A stretch of DNA of 64,000 nt from Acidobacteriota bacterium. GTDB taxonomy: Bacteria; Acidobacteriota; Aminicenantia; UBA2199. The translations under genes were made by a program, and so were the position numbers. Location of the stretch: positions 1-64,000 of the forward strand of contig JALOLA010000001.1 of assembly GCA_025456205.1 (NCBI GenBank), written 5' to 3'. Under the pieces are notes generated by a model. The model had not been told where the DNA came from, made no database searches, and saw nothing but the letters and a program-made list of their open reading frames with translations. This document shows positions 37,869-50,585 of this stretch, in pieces; within the stretch, counting starts at the first letter, position 1, and the number at the start of each line of letters is the position of its first letter.

Positions 37869-39950
37869 ATGGTGAAGAAAACGGTCCAGCGCAAAGAGTG
37901 CATCGAGTGCGCCCACAAGCTTGAGCTCGACCTCAAGGAGCGGATCAAGGAACTTGAATGCCTTTACTTCGTCAGCTCGCGGATCGAATCGGGAAAAAGC
38001 CTGGGGCAGATCCTGGAAAGCACCGCGGCCAGCCTGGCCCGGGGTTTCCAATTCCCCGAGCTGGCCTGCGCCGCCATTGTTCTGGACCAGGTCCAATATC
38101 CTCCCGGGGCGACGGCGTGCCAGAAGGTCACGTCCGCCCTTCAGGCCGACATCGTGGTCAACGGCCAATGCCGGGGCTACGTCAAGGTCGGCTATGTGAA
38201 GGAAAGCACTTTCCTTGAAGAGGAGAAAAGGCTCATCAAGGAGATCGGCCGCATGATCTCCAAGGCGGTGGAGAAGCATGAGTTGCAGCTGGAGCTCAAG
38301 AAGTATGTCGGCAACCTGAAGGACCTGGTCAAGGCCAAGACCCGGGAGCTGGAAAAATCCACCAAACGCTTCGAGGACCTTTTCGAGAACGCCCCGGACG
38401 GCATCGTCATCTCTGAGCTCAACGGTGACATCCTGAAGGCCAACCGCGCGTTCTACCGCATGCTTCACTACCCCGAGGACGGTTCGGTCAAGCTGAATTT
38501 CGTGCGCGACAAGCTCTACGCCAATATTCCCCGCATCCGTCCCTATATTTTTAAAAAACTGAAGGAAAAAGGGTTTTTTGAGGGCATGGAGATGAGCCTG
38601 ATCGATTCGCGGGGCAAGCAGTGCCCGGTCATCGGCTCGTTCATCTATGTCGACTTCGACGGGCGGCGCTGCATCGAGGAAGTGTACAAGGACATCCGGC
38701 TGCGCAAGGAGCTGGAGCGCAAGCTGATCGAGCAGAACGAAAACCTGGAAAAGACCATACTGAAAAGGACGGCCGACCTGGAGAACCAGAAAAACCTGCT
38801 GGTCAAAAAGAACGCGGAGCTCGTCTCGCTCACCGAAAAACTCAACGAAAGCAAGAACAAGCTGCAGACCCTGTTCGACGCCATCACCGACCAGGTCGTC
38901 ATGATCGACCGCGAATTCAACATCAAGATGGCCAACCGCAAGGAGGGGGCCGACAGCGGCAAGTGCTACAACAAGATATTCAACCGCGAGCGGCCCTGCG
39001 CAGCATGCCCGGGCGCCATGGTATTCCAGCAGAAGCGCTCCATCACCATGGAGGAAAAGTACGGCGACGAGTACTACCTGCTGCAGGCCTACCCGATCTT
39101 CGACGACCAGGGCGAGGTGGAGGGGGTGCTCGAGTTCTCGCGACAGATCACCCAGCAGAAGAACATGGAGCTGCAGCTCATGCAGACCGACAAGCTGGCT
39201 TCGCTGGGCCAGCTGGTCTCGGGCATCGCCCACGAGATCAACAATCCCAACACCTTTATCCGCGGCAACGTGTCGATCATCCAGGAGGCGATGCGCGATA
39301 TCCTGCCCATCCTGGACGAGTACGCCGGCAACGACAGGAACCTGCAGATCGCCCGCTTGAACTACGACGTGTTCCGCAGCAACGTTTTGGTCCTGCTGGA
39401 GGACATGGCGCAGGGCGCCAACCGCATCAAGACCATCGTCGACGGCCTGCGCAAGTTCGCCAAGCGCGATGACGGGGTGCTGAACGACGAGGTGGACCTT
39501 AACGAGATCATCCAAAGCTGCCTGAGGCTGGTGGCCAACCAGATCGGCCGCAAGGCCAAGGTCAGGCTGGAGCTGGATGCGGGCATCCCCAAGGTCAGGG
39601 GCAACTTCCAGCGCCTGGAGCAGGTGGTGGTCAACATCCTGATCAACGCCTCCCAGGCCATTGATAAAAAAATGGGCGACATCGTCATCCAGACGGCGCA
39701 CCTGGAAAAGGAAGGGGAAAACCTGCTGCGCATCAGCGACGACGGCAAAGGCATCGATGAAAAGACCATGAAGCAGATATTCGATCCATTTTTCACGACC
39801 AAGCGCAACCAGGGGGGGACCGGCCTCGGGCTTTCCATCGCCTACGGTATCATCAAGGAGCACAAGGGGCGGATCGAAGTGGAGAGCAAGCCCGGAGCCG
39901 GCACGACGTTCTCGGTGCGCATCCCGATAACGACGAAGGAATCATCATGA
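37869..39950 (+). CDS. Sensor histidine kinase: GAF-like N-terminus, PAS domains (one Cys-rich), HisKA/HATPase
   Basis: FEDLFENAPDGIVISE; CYNKIFNRERPCAACPGAMVF; LASLGQLVSGIAHEINNPNTFI; NILINASQAI; DDGKGID; GTGLGLSIAYGII. Confidence 0.92.
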   Translation: MVKKTVQRKECIECAHKLELDLKERIKELECLYFVSSRIESGKSLGQILESTAASLARGFQFPELACAAIVLDQVQYPPGATACQKVTSALQADIVVNGQCRGYVKVGYVKESTFLEEEKRLIKEIGRMISKAVEKHELQLELKKYVGNLKDLVKAKTRELEKSTKRFEDLFENAPDGIVISELNGDILKANRAFYRMLHYPEDGSVKLNFVRDKLYANIPRIRPYIFKKLKEKGFFEGMEMSLIDSRGKQCPVIGSFIYVDFDGRRCIEEVYKDIRLRKELERKLIEQNENLEKTILKRTADLENQKNLLVKKNAELVSLTEKLNESKNKLQTLFDAITDQVVMIDREFNIKMANRKEGADSGKCYNKIFNRERPCAACPGAMVFQQKRSITMEEKYGDEYYLLQAYPIFDDQGEVEGVLEFSRQITQQKNMELQLMQTDKLASLGQLVSGIAHEINNPNTFIRGNVSIIQEAMRDILPILDEYAGNDRNLQIARLNYDVFRSNVLVLLEDMAQGANRIKTIVDGLRKFAKRDDGVLNDEVDLNEIIQSCLRLVANQIGRKAKVRLELDAGIPKVRGNFQRLEQVVVNILINASQAIDKKMGDIVIQTAHLEKEGENLLRISDDGKGIDEKTMKQIFDPFFTTKRNQGGTGLGLSIAYGIIKEHKGRIEVESKPGAGTTFSVRIPITTKESS

Positions 39951-41314
39951 AAAAAATTCTGGCCATCGACGACGATCAGGCGGTCCTGAATTACCTGAAC
40001 ATCTTGCTTCTGCAGACCGGCGCCTATAAGATCGCCACCCTGGTCAACAGCGCGAAGGCCTTTCATGAGCTGAAAGCCAGCAATTACGACCTGCTGCTCC
40101 TGGACATGGACATGCCCGACGTCAGCGGCCTGGACATCCTGCGCTTTATCAAGGAAAAGGGCATCGACATCGAGACCATCGTCCTGACCGGGGTCGAGGA
40201 CGTCGAACTGGCCGTCTCGGCCATGAAGCTCGGCGCTTTCGATTATCTCACCAAGCCGGTGGACAACGATCAGCTGCTGAAGGTCATCACCACCGTCCTG
40301 GAAACCCGCAAGGCGCGTGGGGCGACCGCGGCCGAGGCCCATGTGTCCCGTGAGCAGTTGCAGTTCAGGGAGGCCTTCCAGGACATCATCACCCAGAACG
40401 CCGAGATGATCGCCATGTTCCAGATGGTCGAGAAAATGGCCCAGCCCGACAACAGCATCCTGATCTGGGGAGAAAGCGGCACCGGCAAGGAGCTGATCGC
40501 CAAGGCCATCCACCGCATCAGCCGCCGGCGCGACGAGAACTTCGTCGCTGTGAACGCCGGGACCTTCGCCAACGAGCTCTTTTCCTCGGAGTTCTTCGGC
40601 CACGACAAGGGGGCCTTTACCGGCGCCAGCGCCGCCAAAAAGGGGTTTTTGGAGGCGGCGGACAGGGGAACGCTGTTCCTCGACGAGATCGGCGAGCTGG
40701 CTCTGCCCATCCAGGTGAAGCTGCTGCGCGTCCTGCAGGAAGGGGAGTTCTTCCGGCTGGGATCGACCCGGAACCAGAAAGTCGACGTGCGCATCATCGC
40801 CGCCACCAACAAGGACCTGCTGAGCGAGATGAAAAAGGGAAATTTCCGCAAGGACCTTTTCTACCGCCTGAACATGAGCTCGGTCTACCTGCTGCCGCTG
40901 CGCGAGCGCAAAGGGGACATCCCGCTGTTGTGCCAGCATTTCCTGGCGAAATACAACGAGCAGAACCAGAAGAGCATCCAGAAAATTTCGGACCCGGCCC
41001 TGCGTCTCCTGAACCGCTACGAGTACCCCGGGAACGTCCGTGAGCTGATGAACATCATCAACAGCGCCGTCATCATCGAGTCGGGAACGGAGCTGCACAA
41101 GAAATCACTGCCCCATTATTTCCTCGAGAGCTCCGCCATACAGGAAACGACGCCATCGGGCCGGCCGCTGCAGACCCTGAACGAGATGGAAAAGGAGCAG
41201 ATCCGGAATGTCATGGCCCATACCGGCGGGAACAAGAGCCAGGCGGCGAAGATCCTGGGCATTTCCCGGGTCAACCTGCTGGCGAAGATCAAGAAATACC
41301 AGCTGCCGGGCTAG
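39947..41314 (+). CDS. NtrC-family sigma-54-dependent response regulator
   Basis: [67 protein letters not shown]; Fis-type [28 protein letters not shown]. Confidence 0.96.
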   Translation: MKKILAIDDDQAVLNYLNILLLQTGAYKIATLVNSAKAFHELKASNYDLLLLDMDMPDVSGLDILRFIKEKGIDIETIVLTGVEDVELAVSAMKLGAFDYLTKPVDNDQLLKVITTVLETRKARGATAAEAHVSREQLQFREAFQDIITQNAEMIAMFQMVEKMAQPDNSILIWGESGTGKELIAKAIHRISRRRDENFVAVNAGTFANELFSSEFFGHDKGAFTGASAAKKGFLEAADRGTLFLDEIGELALPIQVKLLRVLQEGEFFRLGSTRNQKVDVRIIAATNKDLLSEMKKGNFRKDLFYRLNMSSVYLLPLRERKGDIPLLCQHFLAKYNEQNQKSIQKISDPALRLLNRYEYPGNVRELMNIINSAVIIESGTELHKKSLPHYFLESSAIQETTPSGRPLQTLNEMEKEQIRNVMAHTGGNKSQAAKILGISRVNLLAKIKKYQLPG

Positions 41315-41328
41315 CGGGCCGGCGCCGC

Positions 41329-42510
41329 TCAGGTTTTTTTGTCCAGGCGGGAAATGATCCCCAGGTACTTGGCCTCGATGACCTCCCAGTCATAGTTCTC
41401 CCGGAAGAACTTTTCCCCGTTGGCGCCCAGCTGCTCGCGCAGGCGACGATCGTTGCTCAGAGCCAGGAAGGCGCCGCGGAATTCTTCGTAGTCGGAGTAC
41501 CACAGCCCGGCGTGGCTGCGCCGGCACTGGCCGCGCAACACCTCGGTGCGGCCGTTGGCCAGGACCGGCTTGCCGACGGCCCAGGCCTCCAGCGCGACCA
41601 TGGAGAGCGACTCGTACTGCGACGGCATGGCCAGGAACTCCGCGCCCCGCAGCAGGTCGAACTTTTCCCTGTTCTCCTGAAATCCGACATGGATGATGTC
41701 GGGATTGTCCGGGACCGGCACATGGGCCTTGCCGACCAGCACCAATTTCAGATCGATTCCGGCCTCCGCCTTCAGGCGCAGGTAGAAATCGAACAACTCC
41801 GGCACCCCCTTGTTCTCGTCCAGGCGGCCGATATAGATGAAATAGCGCCCGGCGATCCCCAGCCGCTTCAGCGTAGGCCGCGGGTCGGCCCACCCGGGGA
41901 TCTCGGAACCGACGCCGACCACGGCGCCGGGCACGGCATGGTTGCCGGAAACGCGCTGGATCAGCTCCATCTCCTCGGGCGAATTGTAAACGATCGCCGC
42001 CGGCAGGTTGAAGAAATCCTGGAACAGGCTGAGGTAGATCACCTGGTCGTGCTCGGCCGTCGGCACCAGGATGGCCTTGCCATTGAATTTCCTTACCCCG
42101 TGAAAGGAATGGTAGTAGCGATAAGAGAAGAAAATGAAATAGGCGAACTCCGCCTGCCGCTGCTCCAACTCACGCAGCAGGTCGGGGACCAGCGGCCCCT
42201 CCTCCTCCAGCCAGCGCATCTCGTCGGCCAGAACGTGCTCCTCATGGAAGATATGCAGCTGCAGGCGCCCGAAAATCTCGGGATCGCGAGGTTTTTTCAC
42301 GCGAAAGCGATTGACCGGGATACCGTTCAGTTCTTCCCGCCCCTCCGCGTAGCAGTGGGCCCAGGTGACGTAGTCGTGGGCGGTGGTCGTGAACACCTCG
42401 ACGGCGAAATGCCGGCTCAGCTTCTCGGCGATCAGGCGGGCGTGGTACTCGGCCCCGCCGTTGATCTCCAAGCCATAGCGCTGCACGACAATGGCGATCT
42501 TCCTGGGCAT
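41329..42510 (-). CDS. GT4-family glycosyltransferase
   Basis: IAIVVQRYGLEINGGAEYHARLIAEKL..YFIYIGRLDENKGVPELFDFY..PSQYESLSMVALEAWAVGKPVLANG. Confidence 0.9.
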   Translation of the reverse strand: MPRKIAIVVQRYGLEINGGAEYHARLIAEKLSRHFAVEVFTTTAHDYVTWAHCYAEGREELNGIPVNRFRVKKPRDPEIFGRLQLHIFHEEHVLADEMRWLEEEGPLVPDLLRELEQRQAEFAYFIFFSYRYYHSFHGVRKFNGKAILVPTAEHDQVIYLSLFQDFFNLPAAIVYNSPEEMELIQRVSGNHAVPGAVVGVGSEIPGWADPRPTLKRLGIAGRYFIYIGRLDENKGVPELFDFYLRLKAEAGIDLKLVLVGKAHVPVPDNPDIIHVGFQENREKFDLLRGAEFLAMPSQYESLSMVALEAWAVGKPVLANGRTEVLRGQCRRSHAGLWYSDYEEFRGAFLALSNDRRLREQLGANGEKFFRENYDWEVIEAKYLGIISRLDKKT

Positions 42511-42602
42511 GGGGGTATTATAGTACAACCCCGGAGGTTTGCAACCGGAGCGGGAAGCCGGATTTGAACTCAGGCCGCAGGTCTGCTAGATTGGTTGACA
42601 GG

Positions 42603-43403
42603 ATGAAAACCAAGATCGAGCAATACCTGCGGACCGCAGTGCGGGCGGCACAAAAGGCGGGCGACGCGATCCGCAGCGGGTTCCGCAACCTGAGCACCGG
42701 CGACGTCGAGGTGAAGGGAACGAACGATTTCGTCACCCGCATCGATCGCGAAGCCGAGGCGGCCATCGCGGAGATCATTCTGAAGGAATTTCCCGGCCAT
42801 CGCATCCTGGCCGAGGAGAGCGGCGACTCCGCCGCGGCCAGCGAATTCCTTTGGGTCATCGACCCTTTGGACGGCACGACCAACTTCATCCACGGCATTC
42901 CCCATTTCGCCGTCTCGCTGGCGCTGCTCGAAAATGAGCGGGTGGTTTTCGGCCTGATCTACGATCCGCTTTCCGGGGATCGCTTTCATGCGGGCCTGGG
43001 GCGGGGCGCATTCCTGAACGACCGGCCGATCGCGGTCAGCCGGACACGAACGATCGCCACCTCCCTGGGCGCCACCGGTTTTCCCTTCAAGGCGCCCGAG
43101 CAGCGGCCGGCATACGCCCGGGCTTTCAAGGCCATGATGGGCAAGTGCAAGGACATGCGCCGCTGCGGCTCGGCGGCGCTGGACCTGGCCTACACCGCCT
43201 GCGGCCGCTACGACTTCTTCTGGGAAGCGCACCTGCTGCCCTGGGACTTCATGGCCGGCAAGCTCATCGTCGAGGAGGCGGGCGGCCGCTCCGGTGACTT
43301 CGCCGGCAAGGAGCTGGGGATCGGCGCAAGCACGGTCCTTGCCGCCAACCAAAAGCTATATCCACACTTGCTGAAAGAGTTTAAAAAGCACTTTGCCAAA
43401 TAA
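42603..43403 (+). CDS. suhB: Inositol monophosphatase family protein
   Basis: DFVTRIDREAEAAI..ILAEESGD..WVIDPLDGTTNFIHGIPHFAVSLAL..RRCGSAALDLAYTACGRYDFFWE..PWDFMAG. Confidence 0.93.
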   Translation: MKTKIEQYLRTAVRAAQKAGDAIRSGFRNLSTGDVEVKGTNDFVTRIDREAEAAIAEIILKEFPGHRILAEESGDSAAASEFLWVIDPLDGTTNFIHGIPHFAVSLALLENERVVFGLIYDPLSGDRFHAGLGRGAFLNDRPIAVSRTRTIATSLGATGFPFKAPEQRPAYARAFKAMMGKCKDMRRCGSAALDLAYTACGRYDFFWEAHLLPWDFMAGKLIVEEAGGRSGDFAGKELGIGASTVLAANQKLYPHLLKEFKKHFAK

Positions 43404-43410
43404 TGCCGCT

Positions 43411-43773
43411 TCACTCGTCGCGGTGAACGGTCCGCGGCGAAAAGGCCGGCAGGCAGACGGCGACGTATTCTGCGCCCTCGGGCCCGGGCGAGCTGTAGCG
43501 CACCCACTCGCCGGCGGAAGCCATGATCGCCTCCCCGGCGCGGACGTCATGCGTTCCTTCCCGCGTCTCCACCTGCAGCGTCCCCTTCAGCACGACGGTG
43601 TATTCGTCGAACTCGGGCTTCTGCCCCGGCTCTGCCCAGCCCGAGGGGCTGCGCATCACGGCGATGCTGGCCCGGCCGTCCTGGGAATTGACCAGGCCGA
43701 AGTATTCCTCGATGATCTTTTTCTTGTTCCCCGCCGCCTCGACGATCGTCGGCCCACTGATTTTTCTGATCAT
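43411..43773 (-). CDS. Cupin-domain protein
   Basis: PEFDEYTVVLKGTLQVETREGTHDVRAGEAIMASAGEWVRYSSPGPEGAEYVAVCLPAF. Confidence 0.85.
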   Translation of the reverse strand: MIRKISGPTIVEAAGNKKKIIEEYFGLVNSQDGRASIAVMRSPSGWAEPGQKPEFDEYTVVLKGTLQVETREGTHDVRAGEAIMASAGEWVRYSSPGPEGAEYVAVCLPAFSPRTVHRDE

Positions 43774-43897
43774 GTTTCCTCCGGGAGAGCGCGGACGCCC
43801 CAGGGGAAAATAGCACACGCGGTGGGCGCGGACAAGCCCCGCAAGGCGAAAAAAGAACCGATTTGTCTTGCAACCGGAGTTGTGATAGTTTTACGCC

Positions 43898-44989
43898 ATG
43901 AAAAGAAACCATTTCGCGTTGATCATGGCCGGGGGACAGGGGACGCGCTTCTGGCCCTGGAGCACGGCCGAAAAACCCAAGCAGTTCCTGGCGGTCATCG
44001 GCCAGCAGCCGCTCATCACCCAGACCTACCGCCGCCTGCGCAAATTCATCCCGGCGGGCAATATTTTCGTCATCGCCGACCGTAAATACCTGCCCGCCGT
44101 CCGCGAGTGCCTGCCCGGGTTCCCGCGCCGCAACTTCATCGCCGAGCCGGCGCCGCGCAACACCGCCCCGGCCTTGATCCAGGCCAACATCCATCTGTCG
44201 CGCCTCGACCCCGAAGCCCGCCTGCTCGTGGTCCCCGCCGACCACTACATCGCCGACGAGCAGGTTTTCGCCTCCCAATTGGCGGCCGCCCTCGAACATG
44301 CGGAGAATCGCTGCGTCATCACCGCCGGCATCAAGCCCAGCGAGCCCCACACCGGATACGGCTATATCCAGTTCGTCGAGAACAAGAACAAGGGCCAGTT
44401 CTACCCGGTGAAGCAGTTCAAGGAAAAGCCCGACCACAAAACAGCCACGGAATACCTGGAAAAGGGAAATTTTTATTGGAATTCTGGGATGTTCATCTAT
44501 AAATTGGCTTTTTTTAAGGAATTCATTAAAAAATACGCCCCGTATTACAACCGGCAATACGCAAAACTCGAGCGTTCCCACGCTCAACCTGGAGAATTCG
44601 CCAGGATCTACAAATCGATCACTCCCGAATCGATCGATTATGCCCTGATGGAGAAAATGCAGGAAGCGGTCATGTTCAAGGCTGAATTCTCCTGGAACGA
44701 CGTCGGATCATGGTCTTCCGTCTATGAAATGAATGAAAAAGACTCCCGGGGCAATGTGAGCCGCGGCCGGGCCATCGCCATCGATGCGCGGAATTCGCTT
44801 ATCTTTTCCTCCGGGAAAAAACCGCTGGCCTTGATCGGCCTGGAGCGCGTCGCGGTGATCGATACCGCGAACGGTATCCTGGTGGCGCCCATCGACAAGC
44901 TGCAGCAGGTCAAGCGGGTCATCGATATCCTGAAAAAGGAAAAACCCCGCTCGCAGCCTAAAAGAAAAGGAAAAGCGGCAGCAGGATGA
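43898..44989 (+). CDS. manC: Mannose-1-phosphate guanylyltransferase
   Basis: HFALIMAGGQGTRFWPWSTAEKPKQFLAVIG..EPAPRNTAPALI..VVPADHYI..FYPVKQFKEKPD..FYWNSGMFIYK. Confidence 0.93.
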   Translation: MKRNHFALIMAGGQGTRFWPWSTAEKPKQFLAVIGQQPLITQTYRRLRKFIPAGNIFVIADRKYLPAVRECLPGFPRRNFIAEPAPRNTAPALIQANIHLSRLDPEARLLVVPADHYIADEQVFASQLAAALEHAENRCVITAGIKPSEPHTGYGYIQFVENKNKGQFYPVKQFKEKPDHKTATEYLEKGNFYWNSGMFIYKLAFFKEFIKKYAPYYNRQYAKLERSHAQPGEFARIYKSITPESIDYALMEKMQEAVMFKAEFSWNDVGSWSSVYEMNEKDSRGNVSRGRAIAIDARNSLIFSSGKKPLALIGLERVAVIDTANGILVAPIDKLQQVKRVIDILKKEKPRSQPKRKGKAAAG

Positions 44990-45917
44990 AGAACCAGACG
45001 ATCCACCTGCCGTTGGCCGGCATCTCGCTGTTCTTCCAGCGCAACATCCCGTAGACAGCAGAGGCCAGGAAGAGCAGGGCCAGCGCCACGGCGAGCGCCT
45101 TGACCCAGGGCTCGGCCAATTCGACGTTCAGGGCGCGGAACAGCGGCGCCAGGGGAACAGTGACGAAAAGCCTCTGGAAATCGAAAAGGAAGAACATCCC
45201 GGCATAATAGAAGAAAGCCGCGGCCATGCCCGCACCGAGCGTGGCGATCAGGATGACGATCAGCGCCAGCGGCAGATAAAAATAGACCAGGTAAGGGAAT
45301 TTTACGAAGCGCGTCCCCTCTTCCTGCTTAAGGATGAAAGACCCGGTAATCCCCTGGCCCTGACCGCCTGCGCCCGGGTCTTTTTTGCCCAGGACCCCGG
45401 CCCAGGAGCTGCCGGCAATGGAACCGCCATAATTTTTTACAACGACCGCCTGCCCCTGGCGCAGCAGGAAGATCCCCGCCGGTAGAAGCGTGATGCGGCT
45501 GGCGCCGGAGGGGAGCGCGACCAGGAGCGGACCCAGGTCGAAAAAATCTCCTTCCAGCCCGTTGTTCCAGACCATGAACTCCGCCGGGTGGAACAGGTCG
45601 AAGTATGCGAACACGCGGCCCTGCGGCGCCGCGTTCGGCAGGCGCTGCGCCGCGTCGATATTCTCCCGGTTCAGCGGCGCAAAGCCGAGAAAAGTATATT
45701 CGGGGGTGCCATAGGCGGGTTTCGCCGCGAGTTCCTGGCGCGTGACGCTCCAGATCATGAAAACATTCAGAAAATGAGCGGCCAGAAGGGCCATGAGCAG
45801 CAGCGGCAGGCGCGACAACGGACTGAGATCGATCTTGCGATCTTCTCCCTGGTAGATAGACCCCTGCTCGGGGTTGCCGGTCTTCACGGTCCCTGGCTGG
45901 GAGCCGGCCGGGATCAA
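44958..45917 (-). CDS. Hypothetical membrane protein
   Basis: 319 aa; N-terminal TM, extracytoplasmic region, several C-terminal TMs; start overlaps the stop of the 45914-46474 gene. Confidence 0.65.
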   Translation of the reverse strand: MIPAGSQPGTVKTGNPEQGSIYQGEDRKIDLSPLSRLPLLLMALLAAHFLNVFMIWSVTRQELAAKPAYGTPEYTFLGFAPLNRENIDAAQRLPNAAPQGRVFAYFDLFHPAEFMVWNNGLEGDFFDLGPLLVALPSGASRITLLPAGIFLLRQGQAVVVKNYGGSIAGSSWAGVLGKKDPGAGGQGQGITGSFILKQEEGTRFVKFPYLVYFYLPLALIVILIATLGAGMAAAFFYYAGMFFLFDFQRLFVTVPLAPLFRALNVELAEPWVKALAVALALLFLASAVYGMLRWKNSEMPANGRWIVWFFILLPLFLFF

Positions 45918-46474
45918 AGCCCCAGGAGGCCGCTTTTGAACTTTTCTCCCGGTCCCGGCTTTTTGCCGATCCAGCAGGCAAAAAGGGCGTCGGCAAAGGC
46001 CTTGTCGCCGAGGGTCCCCTTCACTTTCCCCTTGACCTTGACCTCGGTCCCGACGCCTGGCCTGTAAGTGAACTCCAGCTTGTCGCCATCTTTCAGGTTT
46101 TCCATCAAGGCGGCCAGGGCGTCGAACTGGCTCTTCAGCTGCTTCGAATAGCCCGGCGTGTTGGCTTCCAGGCCGTCATACCAGGCCTCGTTCACCTGGT
46201 TGGGGCTGACGCTGCGCAGGAAATGCATGACCGTGCAGCGCGGACCGTCGGCGGCCAGGACCTTTTCGCCGCTCTGCTCCCTGGCGGCGAGATAGAGGCC
46301 GGCCACATACACCTTGAACACGACCTTCTTGCGCAGGGCCATGCCGTTCAACACAAGCTTCTGGCCGTCCAGGTCCATTGTATCGGGAAGGGTGACCCCT
46401 GCCAGGGTGCCGGCGACGATGGGAACAGCGAACAGACAAACCAGCAGCAAAGCGAACCATTTGTGTCGTGCCAT
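45914..46474 (-). CDS. Secreted chalcone-isomerase-like protein
   Basis: TLAGVTLPDTMDLDGQKLVLNGMALRKKVVFKVYVAGLYLAARE..MHFLRSVSPNQVNEAWYDGLEAN. Confidence 0.85.
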   Translation of the reverse strand: MARHKWFALLLVCLFAVPIVAGTLAGVTLPDTMDLDGQKLVLNGMALRKKVVFKVYVAGLYLAAREQSGEKVLAADGPRCTVMHFLRSVSPNQVNEAWYDGLEANTPGYSKQLKSQFDALAALMENLKDGDKLEFTYRPGVGTEVKVKGKVKGTLGDKAFADALFACWIGKKPGPGEKFKSGLLGL

Positions 46475-46498
46475 TTTTCTCCTCCTTTGACGCCAACC

Positions 46499-46527
46499 AT
46501 CATATAATGTTAAAAAAAAATTGTCAA
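46499..46527 (-). promoter_or_regulatory. sigma70 promoter with A-tract spacer (TTGACA-N17-TATGAT)
   Basis: Minus-strand reading tttgacaatttttttttaacattatgat; directly upstream of the ATG at 46474. Confidence 0.7.
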
Positions 46528-46594
46528 AGGAGGGTGCCGGCCGTTTTTCACGCCGCGGCAAATATTATATAATAACGGCCTCAGGGAGGCGCAC

Positions 46595-49159
<2,565 letters not shown>

Positions 49160-49177
49160 GCGCCGGGAACGCCGGTG

Positions 49178-49197
49178 CCGGCGCGCGCCGGATTTTT
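49178..49197 (+). terminator. Rho-independent terminator after clpB
   Basis: CCGGC-GCGC-GCCGG followed by aTTTTTaTT. Confidence 0.6.
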
Positions 49198-49216
49198 ATT
49201 GTTACAGAGTAAACTA

Positions 49217-49246
49217 TTTACAAAAATCCCGCAAACATGGTAAAAT
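49217..49246 (+). promoter_or_regulatory. sigma70 promoter of gdh (TTTACA-N18-TAAAAT)
   Basis: 5/6 hexamers, 18-bp spacer, followed by aaggaggt RBS and ATG at 49282. Confidence 0.65.
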
Positions 49247-49281
49247 ACAGGCAGCCAAAAACAACCAAGGAGGTAACCCAA

Positions 49282-50568
49282 ATGGCTGATAAATCATTCA
49301 ACGCTTTCAAAATGGCCCAGTCCCAATTCGACAATGTCGCCGAGAAGCTCGATCTCGACCAGGCCACCCGCGACCTGCTGCGCAACCCGATCCGCGAGTT
49401 CCACTTTTCCATCCCGGTCAAGATGGACGACGGCACCGTCAAGGTCTTCCAGGGCTTTCGCGTGCAGCACAACGACTCGCGCGGCCCCTGCAAGGGCGGC
49501 ATCCGCTTCCACCCCCAGGAAACCATCGACACCGTGAAGGCCCTGGCCACCTGGATGACCTGGAAGTGCGCGGTCGTCGACATCCCGCTGGGCGGCGGCA
49601 AGGGCGGCGTCATCTGCGACCCGCACAACCTTTCCATGCGCGAGCAGGAGCAGATCTGCCGCGGCTGGGTGCGCCAGGTCGTGCGCAACGTCGGCCCGCT
49701 GCAGGACGTTCCGGCCCCCGACGTCATGACCAACGCCCAGCACATGATCTGGATGATGGACGAGTACGAGACGCTGACCGGGGCCAAGTACCCCGGCTTC
49801 ATCACCGGCAAGCCGGTGGGCATGGGCGGGTCGCTGGGACGCACGGAAGCCACCGGCTTCGGCGTCATCTACACCGTGCGCGAGGCACTGAACGAGCTGG
49901 GCATCGACATCAAGAAAACGACCGCCGCCTTCCAGGGCTTCGGCAACGTTTCGCAATACGCCGTCAAGCTCTACCAGGAATACGGCGGCACGGCCGTCTG
50001 CGTCTCCTGCTGGGACCAGAAGGAAAGCAAGTCCTACACGTTCATCAAGAAGAGCGGCATCGACCTGGAGCAGCTGCTGGGCATCACCGACAAGTTCGGC
50101 GGCATCGACAAGGCCAAGGCCAAGGAACTGGGCTATGAAGTGGCCGACGCCGAGGCCTGGATCCAGCAGGATGTCGACATCCTGGTGCCCGCCGCCCTGG
50201 AGAACCAGATCAACGCCGAGACCGTGAAGAAGATCTCCGCCAGGGTGAAGCTGGTCGCCGAGGGCGCCAATGGCCCGACCACTCCCGAGGCCGACGAAGT
50301 GTTCACGAAGAAGAACATCTTCGTCATCCCCGATTTCCTGGCCAACGCCGGCGGGGTCACCTGCAGCTATTTCGAACAGGTCCAGTGCAACATGAACTAC
50401 TTCTGGACCAAGGAAGAGGTCCTGAGCAAGCTCGACAACATCATGACCTCGGCTTTCCATGCCGTCTACGGCCTGGCCAAGCAGAAAAAAGTGTACATGC
50501 GCGACGCCGCCTACATGATCGCCGTCAACCGCGTCGCCCAGGCCTGCAAGCTGAGAGGCTGGGTGTAA
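49282..50568 (+). CDS. gdhA: Glu/Leu/Phe/Val dehydrogenase (glutamate dehydrogenase)
   Basis: VFQGFRVQHNDSRGPCKGGIRFHP..MTWKCAVVDIPLGGGKGGVICDP..GSLGRTEATGFGVIY..FQGFGNVSQYA. Confidence 0.96.
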   Translation: MADKSFNAFKMAQSQFDNVAEKLDLDQATRDLLRNPIREFHFSIPVKMDDGTVKVFQGFRVQHNDSRGPCKGGIRFHPQETIDTVKALATWMTWKCAVVDIPLGGGKGGVICDPHNLSMREQEQICRGWVRQVVRNVGPLQDVPAPDVMTNAQHMIWMMDEYETLTGAKYPGFITGKPVGMGGSLGRTEATGFGVIYTVREALNELGIDIKKTTAAFQGFGNVSQYAVKLYQEYGGTAVCVSCWDQKESKSYTFIKKSGIDLEQLLGITDKFGGIDKAKAKELGYEVADAEAWIQQDVDILVPAALENQINAETVKKISARVKLVAEGANGPTTPEADEVFTKKNIFVIPDFLANAGGVTCSYFEQVQCNMNYFWTKEEVLSKLDNIMTSAFHAVYGLAKQKKVYMRDAAYMIAVNRVAQACKLRGWV

Positions 50569-50585
50569 GCGCTGAGCGAAACCTG

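Noticed and set aside
37803-39863. 686-aa minus-strand ORF
   Set aside because: Antisense to the histidine kinase; artefactual composition.
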